From Lacrimispora xylanisolvens (GTDB lineage: Bacteria > Bacillota > Clostridia > Lachnospirales > Lachnospiraceae): DNA of 64,000 bases. A program made the position numbers and the translations under genes. Shown one piece after another: positions 15,791 through 24,978 of this stretch. Each line of letters starts with the position of its first letter. Position 1 is the stretch's first letter. The DNA is taken from the NCBI RefSeq assembly GCF_002934545.1, contig NZ_PTJA01000003.1, forward strand, positions 62,001 through 126,000, read 5' to 3'. The notes below the pieces were generated by a model that saw nothing but the letters and a program-made list of their open reading frames with translations, did no database searches and was not told the origin of the DNA.

Positions 15791-16834
15791 ATGACACTAA
15801 AGGAAATTGCATCAATGGCAGGAGTTTCCGTGGCAACGGTATCGTATGTTTTAAATAATACGGCACAGGTCAGTGATGAAACCAGAAAAAAGGTAGAAAA
15901 GATTATCAAGGAAACCGGTTATCGGTCCAATATCCTGGCAAAGAGCTTAAGAAGGAATGAATCCTTTCTGGTAGGGGTGATTGTAGAGGATGTAACAGTA
16001 TGGCATACGGCTTATATTATTGACGGGATCAATGAGATTGCAGAAGCAAGAGGCTATAACACCATACTGAGCAATTTAAGGCTGTTAAATAAAATTGAAT
16101 CCCAGTTCGATCACATTTCCAACTATCAGAAGGACATTGATAAGGCACTGGATGTGATGATCGGAATGCAGGTGGACGGCATTATTTATGTAGGCATGCA
16201 TGACCGGAAAATCAGTCATATCCTGGGCAATATTAAAAAACCGGTGGTTTACTGCTACTGTTACACAGACGGAGAAGGATCATCGGTTCGCTATAGCAAT
16301 GAAAAGACAGTTTATCATATGACAAAAATGCTCATTGAAAACGGACATAGAGAGTTTGGGGTTATTAACGGATTAAAGGAGTCAGAGCCCGCCGCATTAA
16401 GATACAATGGTTTCTTAAAAGCGTTAAACGAGGCCGGCATTACCATGAAAGAGGAGAATATAACCTGTGGGAACTGGAAGTACCGGGAAGGAAAAGAAGC
16501 TGCTAAGAAATTGTTGAATAAAAGTGATCACCCCACAGCCATTGTAGCGATGAATGATGACATGGCAGTGGGTGTCTATGATGCAGCAAGAGAGCTGGGA
16601 CTGAAGGTGCCTGATGATGTTTCTGTCACAGGCTTTGATAATTCTGATATTATTCAATACGTAACGCCAAGGATTACAACCGTGGAACGGCCATTGCAGG
16701 AGATGGGCTACCGCGCTATGGAGCTGCTGCTTGAAAATGTAAGCGGAGTCAGCGTTGGAGATGTGAGCATCACACTTCCCTGTACTCTGATTGAAGGGGA
16801 GTCGGTAAAAAAACTGAATCAGGAAAATAGATAG
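15791..16834 (+). CDS. LacI-family regulator of the arabinan importer locus
   Basis: A 347-residue LacI/GalR protein: helix-turn-helix TLKEIASMAGVSVATVSYVL, hinge SNILAKSLRR and a sugar-binding effector domain ending with VSVTGFDNSDI. It sits between the permease and GH127 genes of the operon, 32 bases after the permease and 17 before GH127, so it is made with the system it controls. The three TTTAAAC-type sites ahead of the operon are its most likely targets because their shape and central CG match the family. The inducer would be an arabinose oligosaccharide or its product. Confidence 0.9.
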   Translation: MTLKEIASMAGVSVATVSYVLNNTAQVSDETRKKVEKIIKETGYRSNILAKSLRRNESFLVGVIVEDVTVWHTAYIIDGINEIAEARGYNTILSNLRLLNKIESQFDHISNYQKDIDKALDVMIGMQVDGIIYVGMHDRKISHILGNIKKPVVYCYCYTDGEGSSVRYSNEKTVYHMTKMLIENGHREFGVINGLKESEPAALRYNGFLKALNEAGITMKEENITCGNWKYREGKEAAKKLLNKSDHPTAIVAMNDDMAVGVYDAARELGLKVPDDVSVTGFDNSDIIQYVTPRITTVERPLQEMGYRAMELLLENVSGVSVGDVSITLPCTLIEGESVKKLNQENR

Positions 16835-16851
16835 CAGAGCGAGGAAAAGGT

Positions 16852-18798
16852 ATGGTGGGAAATAAACTGACGGGTGCAGATTTAAAACATGTTACAATAC
16901 AGGATACATTCTGGGGGAAATATATAGATCTGGTGGATGAGGTAATTCTGCCATTTCAATGGGACCTGATTAATGACCGGGTGGAGGGAGCGGAAAAAAG
17001 CTACTGCATCAGGAATTTCCGTATTGCAGCAGGGCAGGAGACAGGAGAGCATAAGGGCATGGTGTTTCAGGATACCGATGCAGCAAAGTGGCTGGAGGCA
17101 GTTGCCTGTTCCCTCAATAAAAACAGAAATGAGAGTCTTGAAAAAGCGGCGGATGAGGCCATTGATCTGATTGCTGCAGCCCAGTGCGAGGACGGATACC
17201 TAAACACTTATTATACAATTACCGGAAACAAAAGATGGTCAGACTTATTTGAGGGACATGAACTTTATACAGCTGGTCATATGATCGAGGCAGCTGTGGC
17301 GTATTTCGAGGCCACTGGAAAAAGAAAATTTCTCGATGTAATGTGTAAATTTGCAGATCATCTATGTCTTGTTTTTGGACCGGAGGAAGGTAAAATTCAT
17401 GGCTATCCGGGGCATCCGGAAGTTGAGCTGGCACTGGTGAAATTATACCGGGTGACGGAAAACAGAAATTATCTCTGGCTTGCGGATTATTTTGTAAGGA
17501 CAAGGGGAGAGAGACCCTGCTATTTCTTAAATGAGGATTGTATCAGGAACGGGAACTATATTTTTCCTGAATTTAAAGATTTTGATCTGGATTATAATCA
17601 GTCTCATATGCCATTGAAGGAGCAGGAGACAGCAGAAGGTCATTGTGTCCGGGCTGTTTATCTTTACAGTGCAATGGCAGACCTGGCTTATGAATATCAG
17701 GACGGAGCTCTTACCCGCCAGTGTGAAACGCTGTGGGAAAATATTGTAAACAGGCGGATGTATATAACCGGAAGTATTGGATCAGCCGCCTATGGGGAAC
17801 GGTTTACAGCAGACTATGACCTGCCCAATGATACCAATTATTCAGAATCCTGTGCCACGGTAGGTCTCGCCATGTTCTCCAACCGGATGTTTCATCTCAC
17901 CAGAGATGGAAAATACATGGACATCGTGGAGAAAGCCCTGTATAATACCCTTCTTGCAGGAATTGCCATGGATGGAACACATTTCTTCTACGTAAATCCC
18001 CTGGAGGTAGTGCCTGAGGTGGTGAAAAAAAATCCCACATACCGGCATATAAAAACAACCAGACAGCTATGGTTCGGAGTGGCCTGCTGTCCGCCCAATA
18101 TTGCCAGAACCCTTGCTTCCCTTGGTAATTACATATACGCTTCAGATGAAAGTACAATCTACGTCAATCTTTTTATACGAAGCAGAATGGAGTGTCAGCT
18201 CTCAGGAGTCGGTATCTGTGTAAGTCAGGAATGCAATTTTCCTGAGAATGGAACGGTTACTCTTTCCATAAGTCCGGAAAAACCTGGAAGTCAGTTTACC
18301 CTTGCTGTGCGCATTCCTTCTTATTGCAAGGGAGCAGTACTTAAAATCAATGGAAAAGAAGAGGCTGGAACTCTGGAAAAAGGGTATCTTTATTTAAACA
18401 GAATCTGGGAAATGGATGATACTGTTGTTATGGAACTGAATGTTCCGTTCCGATACGTCAGATCCAACCCCAGAGTGCGCCATAATATAGGAAAAGTAAG
18501 CCTGATGAAGGGACCGGTGGTCTATTGCCTGGAAGAGGCGGATAATGGAAAATATTTATCCGGTGCGGTGATCGATACCAGCGTAGAGCCACAGGAAGAA
18601 TATGACCATCAGCTTTTAAGAGGCACCCTGTGCGCCAGATTACAGGGAAGCCGTATTGATTATGAAAAGGCAGGGGATTCTCTATATGGAGAAGAGAGGC
18701 CGGTTTATGAAAAAACAGAATTGAAAGCAATTCCTTACTTTTGCTGGAACAATCGGGGAGAGGGAGAGATGACTGTCTGGATGAGAGAAAAGGAATAG
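16852..18798 (+). CDS. GH127 beta-L-arabinofuranosidase
   Basis: A 648-residue enzyme of the DUF1680/GH127 family, which removes terminal beta-L-arabinofuranose from plant glycans and hydroxyproline-linked arabinans. The catalytic zinc-thiolate site of the family model HypBA1 (Bifidobacterium longum) can be matched by spacing: Glu316 in GERF to its acid/base Glu322; Glu332 and Cys334 in SESC to Glu338 and Cys340; Cys412 and Cys413 in ACCPPN to the nucleophile Cys417 and to Cys418. There is no signal peptide, so it acts in the cytoplasm on imported oligosaccharides. It is the last gene of the ABC-importer operon. GTG at 16855 is an alternative start. Confidence 0.92.
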   Translation: MVGNKLTGADLKHVTIQDTFWGKYIDLVDEVILPFQWDLINDRVEGAEKSYCIRNFRIAAGQETGEHKGMVFQDTDAAKWLEAVACSLNKNRNESLEKAADEAIDLIAAAQCEDGYLNTYYTITGNKRWSDLFEGHELYTAGHMIEAAVAYFEATGKRKFLDVMCKFADHLCLVFGPEEGKIHGYPGHPEVELALVKLYRVTENRNYLWLADYFVRTRGERPCYFLNEDCIRNGNYIFPEFKDFDLDYNQSHMPLKEQETAEGHCVRAVYLYSAMADLAYEYQDGALTRQCETLWENIVNRRMYITGSIGSAAYGERFTADYDLPNDTNYSESCATVGLAMFSNRMFHLTRDGKYMDIVEKALYNTLLAGIAMDGTHFFYVNPLEVVPEVVKKNPTYRHIKTTRQLWFGVACCPPNIARTLASLGNYIYASDESTIYVNLFIRSRMECQLSGVGICVSQECNFPENGTVTLSISPEKPGSQFTLAVRIPSYCKGAVLKINGKEEAGTLEKGYLYLNRIWEMDDTVVMELNVPFRYVRSNPRVRHNIGKVSLMKGPVVYCLEEADNGKYLSGAVIDTSVEPQEEYDHQLLRGTLCARLQGSRIDYEKAGDSLYGEERPVYEKTELKAIPYFCWNNRGEGEMTVWMREKE

Positions 18799-18848
18799 AA
18801 GAAAGCCTGGATCACTTTAGCTGACTGATCCAGGCTTTCTTCATTTTA
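18798..18848. terminator. Bidirectional terminator between GH127 and trpZ
   Basis: A 17-pair hairpin (GAAGAAAGCCTGGATCA with its complement) overlapping the GH127 stop. TTCATTTTA follows on the plus strand and TTCTATTCCTTTTC on the minus strand, so it can serve both converging operons. Confidence 0.8.
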
Positions 18849-19619
18849 ATTTCCGCATTCCACGCTGATTTCATTAAACTTCTCAAGTATAAAGTTAATA
18901 TCCAGGCCATTTTTTTCTTCATCTGCGCAGTCCACAACTGCATTGCCCTGATGCATCATCAGAAGTCTGTTTCCGTAATCCACTGCGTAGCGCAGGTTAT
19001 GGGTTACCATGATGGTGGTCAGCTGTTTCTCTTTCACGATCTTATCTGTCAGCTGCATGATAATCTCAGCCGTTTTCGGGTCGAGTGCTGCGGTGTGTTC
19101 ATCAAGAATCAAAAACTCGATGGGAGTCATGGTTGACATCAAAAGTGCCATGGCCTGTCGCTGACCTCCGGATAAAACTCCAACCTTTACGTGAAGTTTG
19201 TCTTCCAGTCCAAGACCTAATGTATGAAGCTGTTCTTTGTAATAGCCAATCCGCTGCTTATTGGTTCCGGGAAGTAGATTAAAGGGTTTTCCTTTCGTAT
19301 CAGCCAGTGCCATATTTTCCAGTATGGTCATATTGGGGCAGGTTCCCATGGCGGGGTTCTGATAAACTCTTCCAATGCGCCGCTGGCGGCGGTATTCAGG
19401 CATGTTGGTAATATCGGTGCCGTTAATGAGTATGGATCCGCTGTCCAGAGGAATGCTGCCGCAGATCAGATTTAAAAGAGAAGTCTTTCCAGATCCGTTG
19501 CTTCCCACAACAGAAACAAACTGCTGATCCTTTATGGTCAATCCAAAATTGTGGAACAGGCACATTTCGTTGACAGTCCCGTGGTTGTAATATTTATTTA
19601 TGTTTTTCAGTTCAATCAT
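18846..19619 (-). CDS. trpZ: Tryptophan-type ABC transporter ATPase
   Basis: A 257-residue ABC ATPase: Walker A VGSNGSGKTSLL, signature LSGGQRQAMAL, Walker B LILDEHTAAL and the H-loop VTHN. It energises the importer made with the next two genes; it overlaps the permease gene by four bases (ATGA), so the two are translationally coupled. The Trp specifier in the upstream T-box leader gives the likely substrate. The trpXYZ naming follows the known T-box-controlled family of tryptophan importers. Confidence 0.85.
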   Translation of the reverse strand: MIELKNINKYYNHGTVNEMCLFHNFGLTIKDQQFVSVVGSNGSGKTSLLNLICGSIPLDSGSILINGTDITNMPEYRRQRRIGRVYQNPAMGTCPNMTILENMALADTKGKPFNLLPGTNKQRIGYYKEQLHTLGLGLEDKLHVKVGVLSGGQRQAMALLMSTMTPIEFLILDEHTAALDPKTAEIIMQLTDKIVKEKQLTTIMVTHNLRYAVDYGNRLLMMHQGNAVVDCADEEKNGLDINFILEKFNEISVECGN

Positions 19620-20494
19620 GCTTTCACCTTCTTTTCCCTGCCGTTGCTCAATACCAGAATGGCCAGGAATAAAACTGATGTGATCAGTTTTAAGTCTGAA
19701 GCTTCCATTCCTAAGAAAATTGCAAAAGATACGCAGGCTTTGTAAATGATAGAGCCTATAATGACAGCAGTGGTTGATTTTACAAATCCGATCCGCTTAA
19801 AAAGCTTTGTACCGATAATGACATTGGCAAGCCCGATGACAATGGTTCCGGTTCCCATGCTGATTTCAAAGAAGCCTTTTTGCTGACAGTAGACAGAACC
19901 TGCAAGAGCGGCCAGACCGTTTGCAATGGCCAGACCCACTATTTTAACCATCCCTCTGTCTTTCGCAAGGGAAGTGACAAGTGTTTCGTTATCACCAACT
20001 GCCCTTAACAGATATCCGGAGCGGGTTTTTAAATACTGGTCTAAAATAAATTTAACAACGAAAACGATGACTGCCAGAATCACAACCACAGTAACACCGC
20101 TTAGTGACGCCGGAAACAGCCTGTTAACCAGGCTGTTTTCAAAAATGGTGCTCACATTGAAAAATGGAACATTGGCTTTTCCAGCAACTCTTAAATTAAC
20201 GGAGTACAAAGCAGTCATGACAATAATACCAGACAAAAGATCCCGCACTTTTAATTTTACATGGATAAAACCTGTGATGCACCCTGCCAGAGCTCCAATG
20301 GCAAATGCGATAAACAGGGTTGCCAGAGGATTTATACCGGCTAATATAAGTGTAACGGTAACAGCGCCTCCAAGGGGAAACGTGCCATCAACGGAAAGAT
20401 CCGGAAAATCCAGAATCTTATATGTGATGTATACGCCCAGCGCCATAATGGCATAAACCAGACCTTCTTCCAAAACGCCAAGTATAATTGACAT
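19616..20494 (-). CDS. trpY: Tryptophan-type ABC transporter permease
   Basis: A 292-residue permease of the branched-chain-amino-acid type (BPD_transp_2) with eight to nine hydrophobic segments. Family stretches include LDFPDLSVDGTFPLGGAV near residue 30 and ANGLAALAGSVYCQQKG near 210. It lies 28 bases after the binding-protein gene and overlaps the ATPase gene by four bases. Confidence 0.87.
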   Translation of the reverse strand: MSIILGVLEEGLVYAIMALGVYITYKILDFPDLSVDGTFPLGGAVTVTLILAGINPLATLFIAFAIGALAGCITGFIHVKLKVRDLLSGIIVMTALYSVNLRVAGKANVPFFNVSTIFENSLVNRLFPASLSGVTVVVILAVIVFVVKFILDQYLKTRSGYLLRAVGDNETLVTSLAKDRGMVKIVGLAIANGLAALAGSVYCQQKGFFEISMGTGTIVIGLANVIIGTKLFKRIGFVKSTTAVIIGSIIYKACVSFAIFLGMEASDLKLITSVLFLAILVLSNGREKKVKA

Positions 20495-20522
20495 GATTTC
20501 ACTTCCTCCACTCAGTTTCTTC

Positions 20523-21572
20523 TTATTTTGTTCCTTTTGAAATATCAGTAAACATCTTGGCAGCAGAATCGGTCAGTTCCTTTGGTAAGGTAATGCCAAG
20601 TGTATCAGCAACTTTGGAATTTCCGTAAAATGCCGCATCTTTGATTACTTCAAAATTTAATTCGCTTGCTTTGGCTTCCCCTTTTAATACCTTAGCAGCC
20701 ATAACACCGGTCTGTTTTCCCAAATCCACATAATCAAGACCCATTGCTGCAAGGCAGCCGATTTTTACCTGTTCCACTTCACTGCCAAATACCGGTATGT
20801 TTTTCTTGCCTGCTTTGTCAAGGATAAGTGGAAGAGAGCTGACTACGGTGTTATCCGTTAAATTGTTAAGGCAGTCAACCTTTTCTAAAAGGCTGTCAGT
20901 TGCCAGGGAAATATCAGCAGTAGAGGTAACTGCGCCTTCCACGATTTCAAACCCATAATTTGCAGCAGCAGCTTTGTATTCTTTGATGGCTGTCTCTGAG
21001 TTTACTTCGCTTGTGCTGTATAAAATTCCGATTTTCTTTGCATCGGGAAGAATCTTGCGGATCATCTCCAACTGTTTTTCAACAGGAAGCTTGTCACTGG
21101 TGCCGGTTATTTCCCCTACCGGAGTTCCGTCTTCTTTGGCAAGAGCAGCTGCCACCGGATCAGTTACGGCTGTGAATATAACAGGAACGTTGACTTTTTT
21201 AGCTCCGCCGTAGGCAGCCTGTGCCATGGGAGTTGCAATGGCGCAGATCAGATCGGTCTTCTTTGCAAGAAAGTTGTTTACGATCTGGCTAGCAGTACCA
21301 CCGTCAGCCTGTGCATTTTCATAAAGGACAGTTAAGTTCTTTCCTTCCTCAATTCCCTCTGCGGCAAGGCCCTGTAAAAACCCTTCCCGGCAGTTGTCGA
21401 GAGAGCCGTGCTCTGCAAACTGGGCAACTCCGATGGTATAAGTTCCTGCTTCGCTTTTTGCAGATGCTGCTAACGTGGTTTCCTGTGTCTTTTCCGGAGC
21501 CTTGCCAGAGGCACAACCGGTGAGAGAAGCAGCGAGTGCTGCCAGTAACATAATTTTTAAAGATTTTTTCAT
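20523..21572 (-). CDS. trpX: Tryptophan-type ABC transporter substrate-binding lipoprotein
   Basis: A 349-residue lipoprotein (lipobox SLTGC, Cys20) of the ABC_sub_bind family (COG2984), with YTIGVAQFAEHGSLDNCREG, CAIATPMAQAAYG and GILYSTSEVNSE. It captures the substrate outside the cell and hands it to the permease. It is the first gene after the T-box leader, with AGGAGGAATT before the ATG. Tryptophan specificity is inferred from the UGG specifier and from the known behaviour of T-box-linked members. Confidence 0.87.
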   Translation of the reverse strand: MKKSLKIMLLAALAASLTGCASGKAPEKTQETTLAASAKSEAGTYTIGVAQFAEHGSLDNCREGFLQGLAAEGIEEGKNLTVLYENAQADGGTASQIVNNFLAKKTDLICAIATPMAQAAYGGAKKVNVPVIFTAVTDPVAAALAKEDGTPVGEITGTSDKLPVEKQLEMIRKILPDAKKIGILYSTSEVNSETAIKEYKAAAANYGFEIVEGAVTSTADISLATDSLLEKVDCLNNLTDNTVVSSLPLILDKAGKKNIPVFGSEVEQVKIGCLAAMGLDYVDLGKQTGVMAAKVLKGEAKASELNFEVIKDAAFYGNSKVADTLGITLPKELTDSAAKMFTDISKGTK

Positions 21573-21623
21573 AATAATTCCTCCTAGAATTTATTTTTAT
21601 TGATAGAATCCCTTTTGTTGCAT

Positions 21624-21908
21624 AAAAAAAGTCCCAAGTATGTTATACACATACTTGAGACGAATCATACAATCCGCGGTGCCACTCAAATTGGCTTACT
21701 ATAAGCCCTCTTTTCATATACTAACATATATGCCACATCATATAACGGTTGTGGATTCCGTCAGCCCCTACTTCCATTCGGTTCAAGGCTGCCCTCAAAA
21801 GTCCATTCAGCTATCTGCACTATACCGCACTCACACCACCGGCGGCTCTCTGAAATACTGCTGGGAAAGCTTACTCTTCTTTTTCAACGGTTTCTTTTAT
21901 TAATCAAT
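21624..21908 (-). promoter_or_regulatory. T-box riboswitch leader, tryptophan specifier
   Basis: On the minus strand Stem I carries AGAGAGCCGCCGG, then GAA-TGG-AAGTAGG: the specifier UGG (21776-21774, Trp) follows the GAA usual in these leaders. The T-box core GTGGCACCGCGG lies at about 21673-21686. It is followed by the terminator hairpin GTCTCAAGTATGT/ACATACTTGGGAC with seven T (about 21661-21624). Uncharged tRNA-Trp should stabilise the antiterminator and switch on trpXYZ. Confidence 0.92.
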
Positions 21909-21937
21909 ATATTAATGCGTGAAAGGAATTTTGTCAA
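21909..21937 (-). promoter_or_regulatory. Promoter of the trpXYZ T-box transcript
   Basis: On the minus strand TTGACA (21937-21932), 17 bases, TAATAT (21914-21909), placing the transcription start just ahead of the T-box leader. Confidence 0.8.
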
Positions 21938-22016
21938 CAGGTAATTAAAAAAACTTTATTTATTTTCCGGGATCTGTGATAGAATAAAAAAAAGACATGC
22001 GATGGAAGGAGAATTT

Positions 22017-22529
22017 ATGAACAGACTGTTAGTTGTGGTGGACATGCAGAAGGATTTTATAGACGGTTCATTGGGAACCATAGAGGCCCAGGCAATCGTT
22101 GCCAGGGTAAAAAAGAAAATCGAAGCATATCAGGCGGCAGGAGACGATGTGATCTTTACTCTTGATACCCATGAACATAATTATATGGATACCCAGGAAG
22201 GAAAGAACCTTCCAGTCCTGCACTGCGTGAAGGGGACTGCCGGCTGGGAACTGGCTGATGCTTTAAAAGAGATTCCGGGCAGACGTTTTGAGAAAAACAC
22301 CTTTGCCAGTACGGCTGTGGGGGAATATGCAGCATCAGGCAATTATGAATCCATAGAGCTCATCGGCCTGTGTACCGATATCTGTGTAATTTCCAATGCC
22401 CTTTTAATCAAGGCTTTTCTTCCGGAGACTCCGATACTTGTGGATTCTTCCTGCTGTGCGGGAGTAACACCAGAAAGTCATGAAAATGCGCTGAATTCCA
22501 TGAAGATGTGCCAGGTTACCATTTTATAA
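22017..22529 (+). CDS. Isochorismatase-family cysteine hydrolase
   Basis: A 170-residue cysteine hydrolase of the isochorismatase/nicotinamidase superfamily: catalytic Asp in VVDMQKDFIDG, Lys in RRFEKNTFAST and Cys in LIGLCTDICVISNALL; the DTHE segment supplies the metal-site residues of nicotinamidases. Nicotinamidase (nicotinamide to nicotinate, NAD salvage) is the most likely activity. The start at 22017 is chosen because GGAAGGAG lies seven bases upstream; an ATG five codons earlier overlaps that site. It is a single-gene unit ending in a strong terminator. Confidence 0.82.
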   Translation: MNRLLVVVDMQKDFIDGSLGTIEAQAIVARVKKKIEAYQAAGDDVIFTLDTHEHNYMDTQEGKNLPVLHCVKGTAGWELADALKEIPGRRFEKNTFASTAVGEYAASGNYESIELIGLCTDICVISNALLIKAFLPETPILVDSSCCAGVTPESHENALNSMKMCQVTIL

Positions 22530-22534
22530 GTAAG

Positions 22535-22587
22535 ACAAAAAACAGCAAAAAAACAGGCCATCCGGCTGTTTTTTTGCTGTTTTTTTG
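22535..22587. terminator. Bidirectional terminator between the hydrolase and aroA
   Basis: A long A/T-rich hairpin (AAAAAACAGCAAAAAAACAG with CTGTTTTTTTGCTGTTTTTTT) gives a T-tract on both strands between two converging genes. Confidence 0.88.
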
Positions 22588-22590
22588 TAA

Positions 22591-23868
22591 TTATCTGCCC
22601 AGGCGTTCTAAGTCCTGATAGAAGCCGGGGTAGGAGATGTTTACGCATTCTGCTCCCTTAATTTCGGTTTCCCCTTCTGCACATAATCCGGCAACAGCGA
22701 AGGTCATGGCAATTCTATGATCCAGCTTACTGTCAATCACGGCTCCATGAAGGGGTCTGCCTCCACGGATGATCATTCCATCCTCAGTCTCTGTGACATC
22801 GGCGCCCATGGCAGAGAGATTGCGTACCATTACTTCAATCCGGTTGGATTCCTTAACCTTTAATTCTCCAGCATCTCTTATTACGGTTTCCCCCTCCGCA
22901 AAGCATGCCATGGCAGCTATGACGGGAAGTTCATCAATTAACGTGGGGATGATGGAACCACCTATTTCCGTTCCGTGAAGAGTACTGGATTTTACAAGAA
23001 TATCGGCAGTCGGTTCCCCGGAATCGGTATTTTTGTTAAGCAGTGTGATGTCTGCACCCATATCCCTGCATACGGAAAGAATTCCGTCTCTGGTAGGATT
23101 GATTCCCACATGCTTTAGAAGTATTTCAGAGCCAGGTACTAAAAGACCTGCTGCAATGAAAAAGGCGGCAGAGGAGATATCTCCAGGAACCACAATTCTG
23201 TTTCCGTACAATTCCTTCGCAGGCCGTATGGAAGCAGTTGTACCTTCTGTGGATACATCGGCACCAAAGTATTTCAGCATGATTTCAGAATGGTTTCTTG
23301 ATACATAAGGCTCCGTTACCTTTGTCTCGCCCTCTGCATAAAGACCTGCCAGAAGTATGGCAGATTTCACCTGGGCAGAGGCTACCTTACTGGTATAATG
23401 AATGCCGTAAAGCTTCTTTCCGGTAATGGCAAGAGGCGCACAGCCGTTGCCCTCCAGGCTTCTTATGTCTGCGCCCATGTGTGAGAGCGGATCCATGATC
23501 CGTTTCATCGGCCGCTTTTTAATGGAATCATCGCCGGTAAGAGTGACGTCAAAGTCCTGGGCAGCCAGAATACCAGATATGAGGCGGGTGGTGGTTCCGC
23601 TGTTTCCGCAGTCCAGTATTGTATCCGGTTTTTTCAGCCCAATGAGACCGTTTCCATGAACGATCACAGAGTCCCCGTTATTTTCAATCCCGATTCCCAT
23701 TTTTTCAAAGCAGGCAATGGTGGACAGACAGTCAGCGCCCTGTAGAAAATTGGTGATCTCAGTGGTTCCCTTTGCCAGAGAACCGAACATAATACTGCGG
23801 TGGGAAATGGATTTATCGCCAGGTATGGATAGTTCTCCCCTGAGAGGGGAGGTTTTTGTAAATTTCAT
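22591..23868 (-). CDS. aroA: 3-phosphoshikimate 1-carboxyvinyltransferase (EPSP synthase)
   Basis: Joins shikimate-3-phosphate and phosphoenolpyruvate to EPSP in the chorismate pathway. The 425-residue length is normal; family motifs include LSIPGDKSISHRSIMFG, LDCGNSGTTTRLISG, the substrate-binding RNHSEIMLKYFGAD and DHRIAMTFAVAGL. It lies 12 bases after tyrA behind GAGAGG, the last gene of aroF-tyrA-aroA. Confidence 0.97.
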   Translation of the reverse strand: MKFTKTSPLRGELSIPGDKSISHRSIMFGSLAKGTTEITNFLQGADCLSTIACFEKMGIGIENNGDSVIVHGNGLIGLKKPDTILDCGNSGTTTRLISGILAAQDFDVTLTGDDSIKKRPMKRIMDPLSHMGADIRSLEGNGCAPLAITGKKLYGIHYTSKVASAQVKSAILLAGLYAEGETKVTEPYVSRNHSEIMLKYFGADVSTEGTTASIRPAKELYGNRIVVPGDISSAAFFIAAGLLVPGSEILLKHVGINPTRDGILSVCRDMGADITLLNKNTDSGEPTADILVKSSTLHGTEIGGSIIPTLIDELPVIAAMACFAEGETVIRDAGELKVKESNRIEVMVRNLSAMGADVTETEDGMIIRGGRPLHGAVIDSKLDHRIAMTFAVAGLCAEGETEIKGAECVNISYPGFYQDLERLGR

Positions 23869-23880
23869 AGGATACCTCTC

Positions 23881-24978
23881 TTAATTGGATATTAATTCAT
23901 AATGATAGCGTTCCAGCTGCTTCCAGGCCTGATCCATGGTTTCCTTGTCGTAAAATGCAATGCGCAGAGTTCCTTCTCCGTGCTCCCGGTTATGATTGAT
24001 TCCGATATTCCGGATACTGATCCCTTTGGCAGCCAGGATAACAGAAAGGGTGGAAATGGCACCAACTTCATCTGCCATATCAACGGTAAAGGAATATTCA
24101 GGTGCAATGGGACCGGTTGCTTTTTCTGAAAAAGAATTCCGGTAATCCCTGGAGGTTTCAAACAGCTGGTTAATGTAACTGCCATTTTTTTTATTTAATT
24201 CACCCAGAATCAGATTTAAGGAAGCGATGTAGCGCTCCAGAATCAGAGAAAGATTTTTATGGTTTGTCATACAGATCTGTTCCCACATTTCCGGTGAAGA
24301 GGAGGCAATTCGGGTAATATCCTTAAATCCTCCGGCAGCAAGCCGTTTCATAAGCCCCTGCTGGTTGTCAGAGTCTTTTACCAGGTTTACCAGACTTGAG
24401 GCAACGATATGGGGCAGATGGCTGATGGCAGCCGTCACAAAATCGTGCTCATGATAATCTAAAACGATGGGAATGGAGCCGATTATTTCTGCAATATGAA
24501 CGAGACGATTGGTCTGTTCCTTCGTTGTCTGCGCAGTGGGAGTAATGATATAGTAAGCATTTTCCAGCAAATGATCCGTAGAATTTTCATAGCCTGTTTT
24601 TTCTGAGCCAGCCATTGGGTGACCGCCCACAAACCAGGATTCCATGCCAAGGCGGATCACGGCTTCATGGATGTCGGTTTTGGTGCTTCCCACATCGGTG
24701 ACGATGGCTCCCGGTTTTAAAAAAGGCTGGATTTTGCTTAGATATTCTGCATTGTATTCCACTGGGGTACAAAGGAATATAAAGTCACATTCCGAAAGCT
24801 CTTTTCCAATACCGTCGAGAATGACATCCACGATGCCGTCTTCTCTGGCTTTGTCAAGTCTGGAACGTGTCCGCATATAAGCCATAATTTTCGTATCTGG
24901 TGCTTCACGCTTGATCCGCCGGGCAATAGACCCACCGATCAGACCAAGCCCGATAAAGGCTATGACTTCATCATTCAT
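23881..24978 (-). CDS. tyrA: Prephenate dehydrogenase with ACT domain
   Basis: Oxidises prephenate to 4-hydroxyphenylpyruvate for tyrosine. A 365-residue protein: N-terminal NAD-binding IAFIGLGLIGGSIARR, the TDVGSTK and GGHPMAGSEKTGYEN catalytic segments (His in HPMAGSE), then a C-terminal ACT domain (about residues 295-365; FTVDMADEVGAISTLS) that probably gives feedback control by tyrosine or phenylalanine. Its first eight bases overlap the end of aroF, and its GGGAGG site is inside aroF, so the two are coupled. Confidence 0.95.
   Translation of the reverse strand: MNDEVIAFIGLGLIGGSIARRIKREAPDTKIMAYMRTRSRLDKAREDGIVDVILDGIGKELSECDFIFLCTPVEYNAEYLSKIQPFLKPGAIVTDVGSTKTDIHEAVIRLGMESWFVGGHPMAGSEKTGYENSTDHLLENAYYIITPTAQTTKEQTNRLVHIAEIIGSIPIVLDYHEHDFVTAAISHLPHIVASSLVNLVKDSDNQQGLMKRLAAGGFKDITRIASSSPEMWEQICMTNHKNLSLILERYIASLNLILGELNKKNGSYINQLFETSRDYRNSFSEKATGPIAPEYSFTVDMADEVGAISTLSVILAAKGISIRNIGINHNREHGEGTLRIAFYDKETMDQAWKQLERYHYELISN

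Noticed and set aside
7444-18798. CcpA catabolite-repression sites
   Set aside because: No convincing cre match (TGnnAnCGnTnnCA type) was found ahead of the uronate or arabinan operons by eye; a motif scan would be needed to exclude weak ones.
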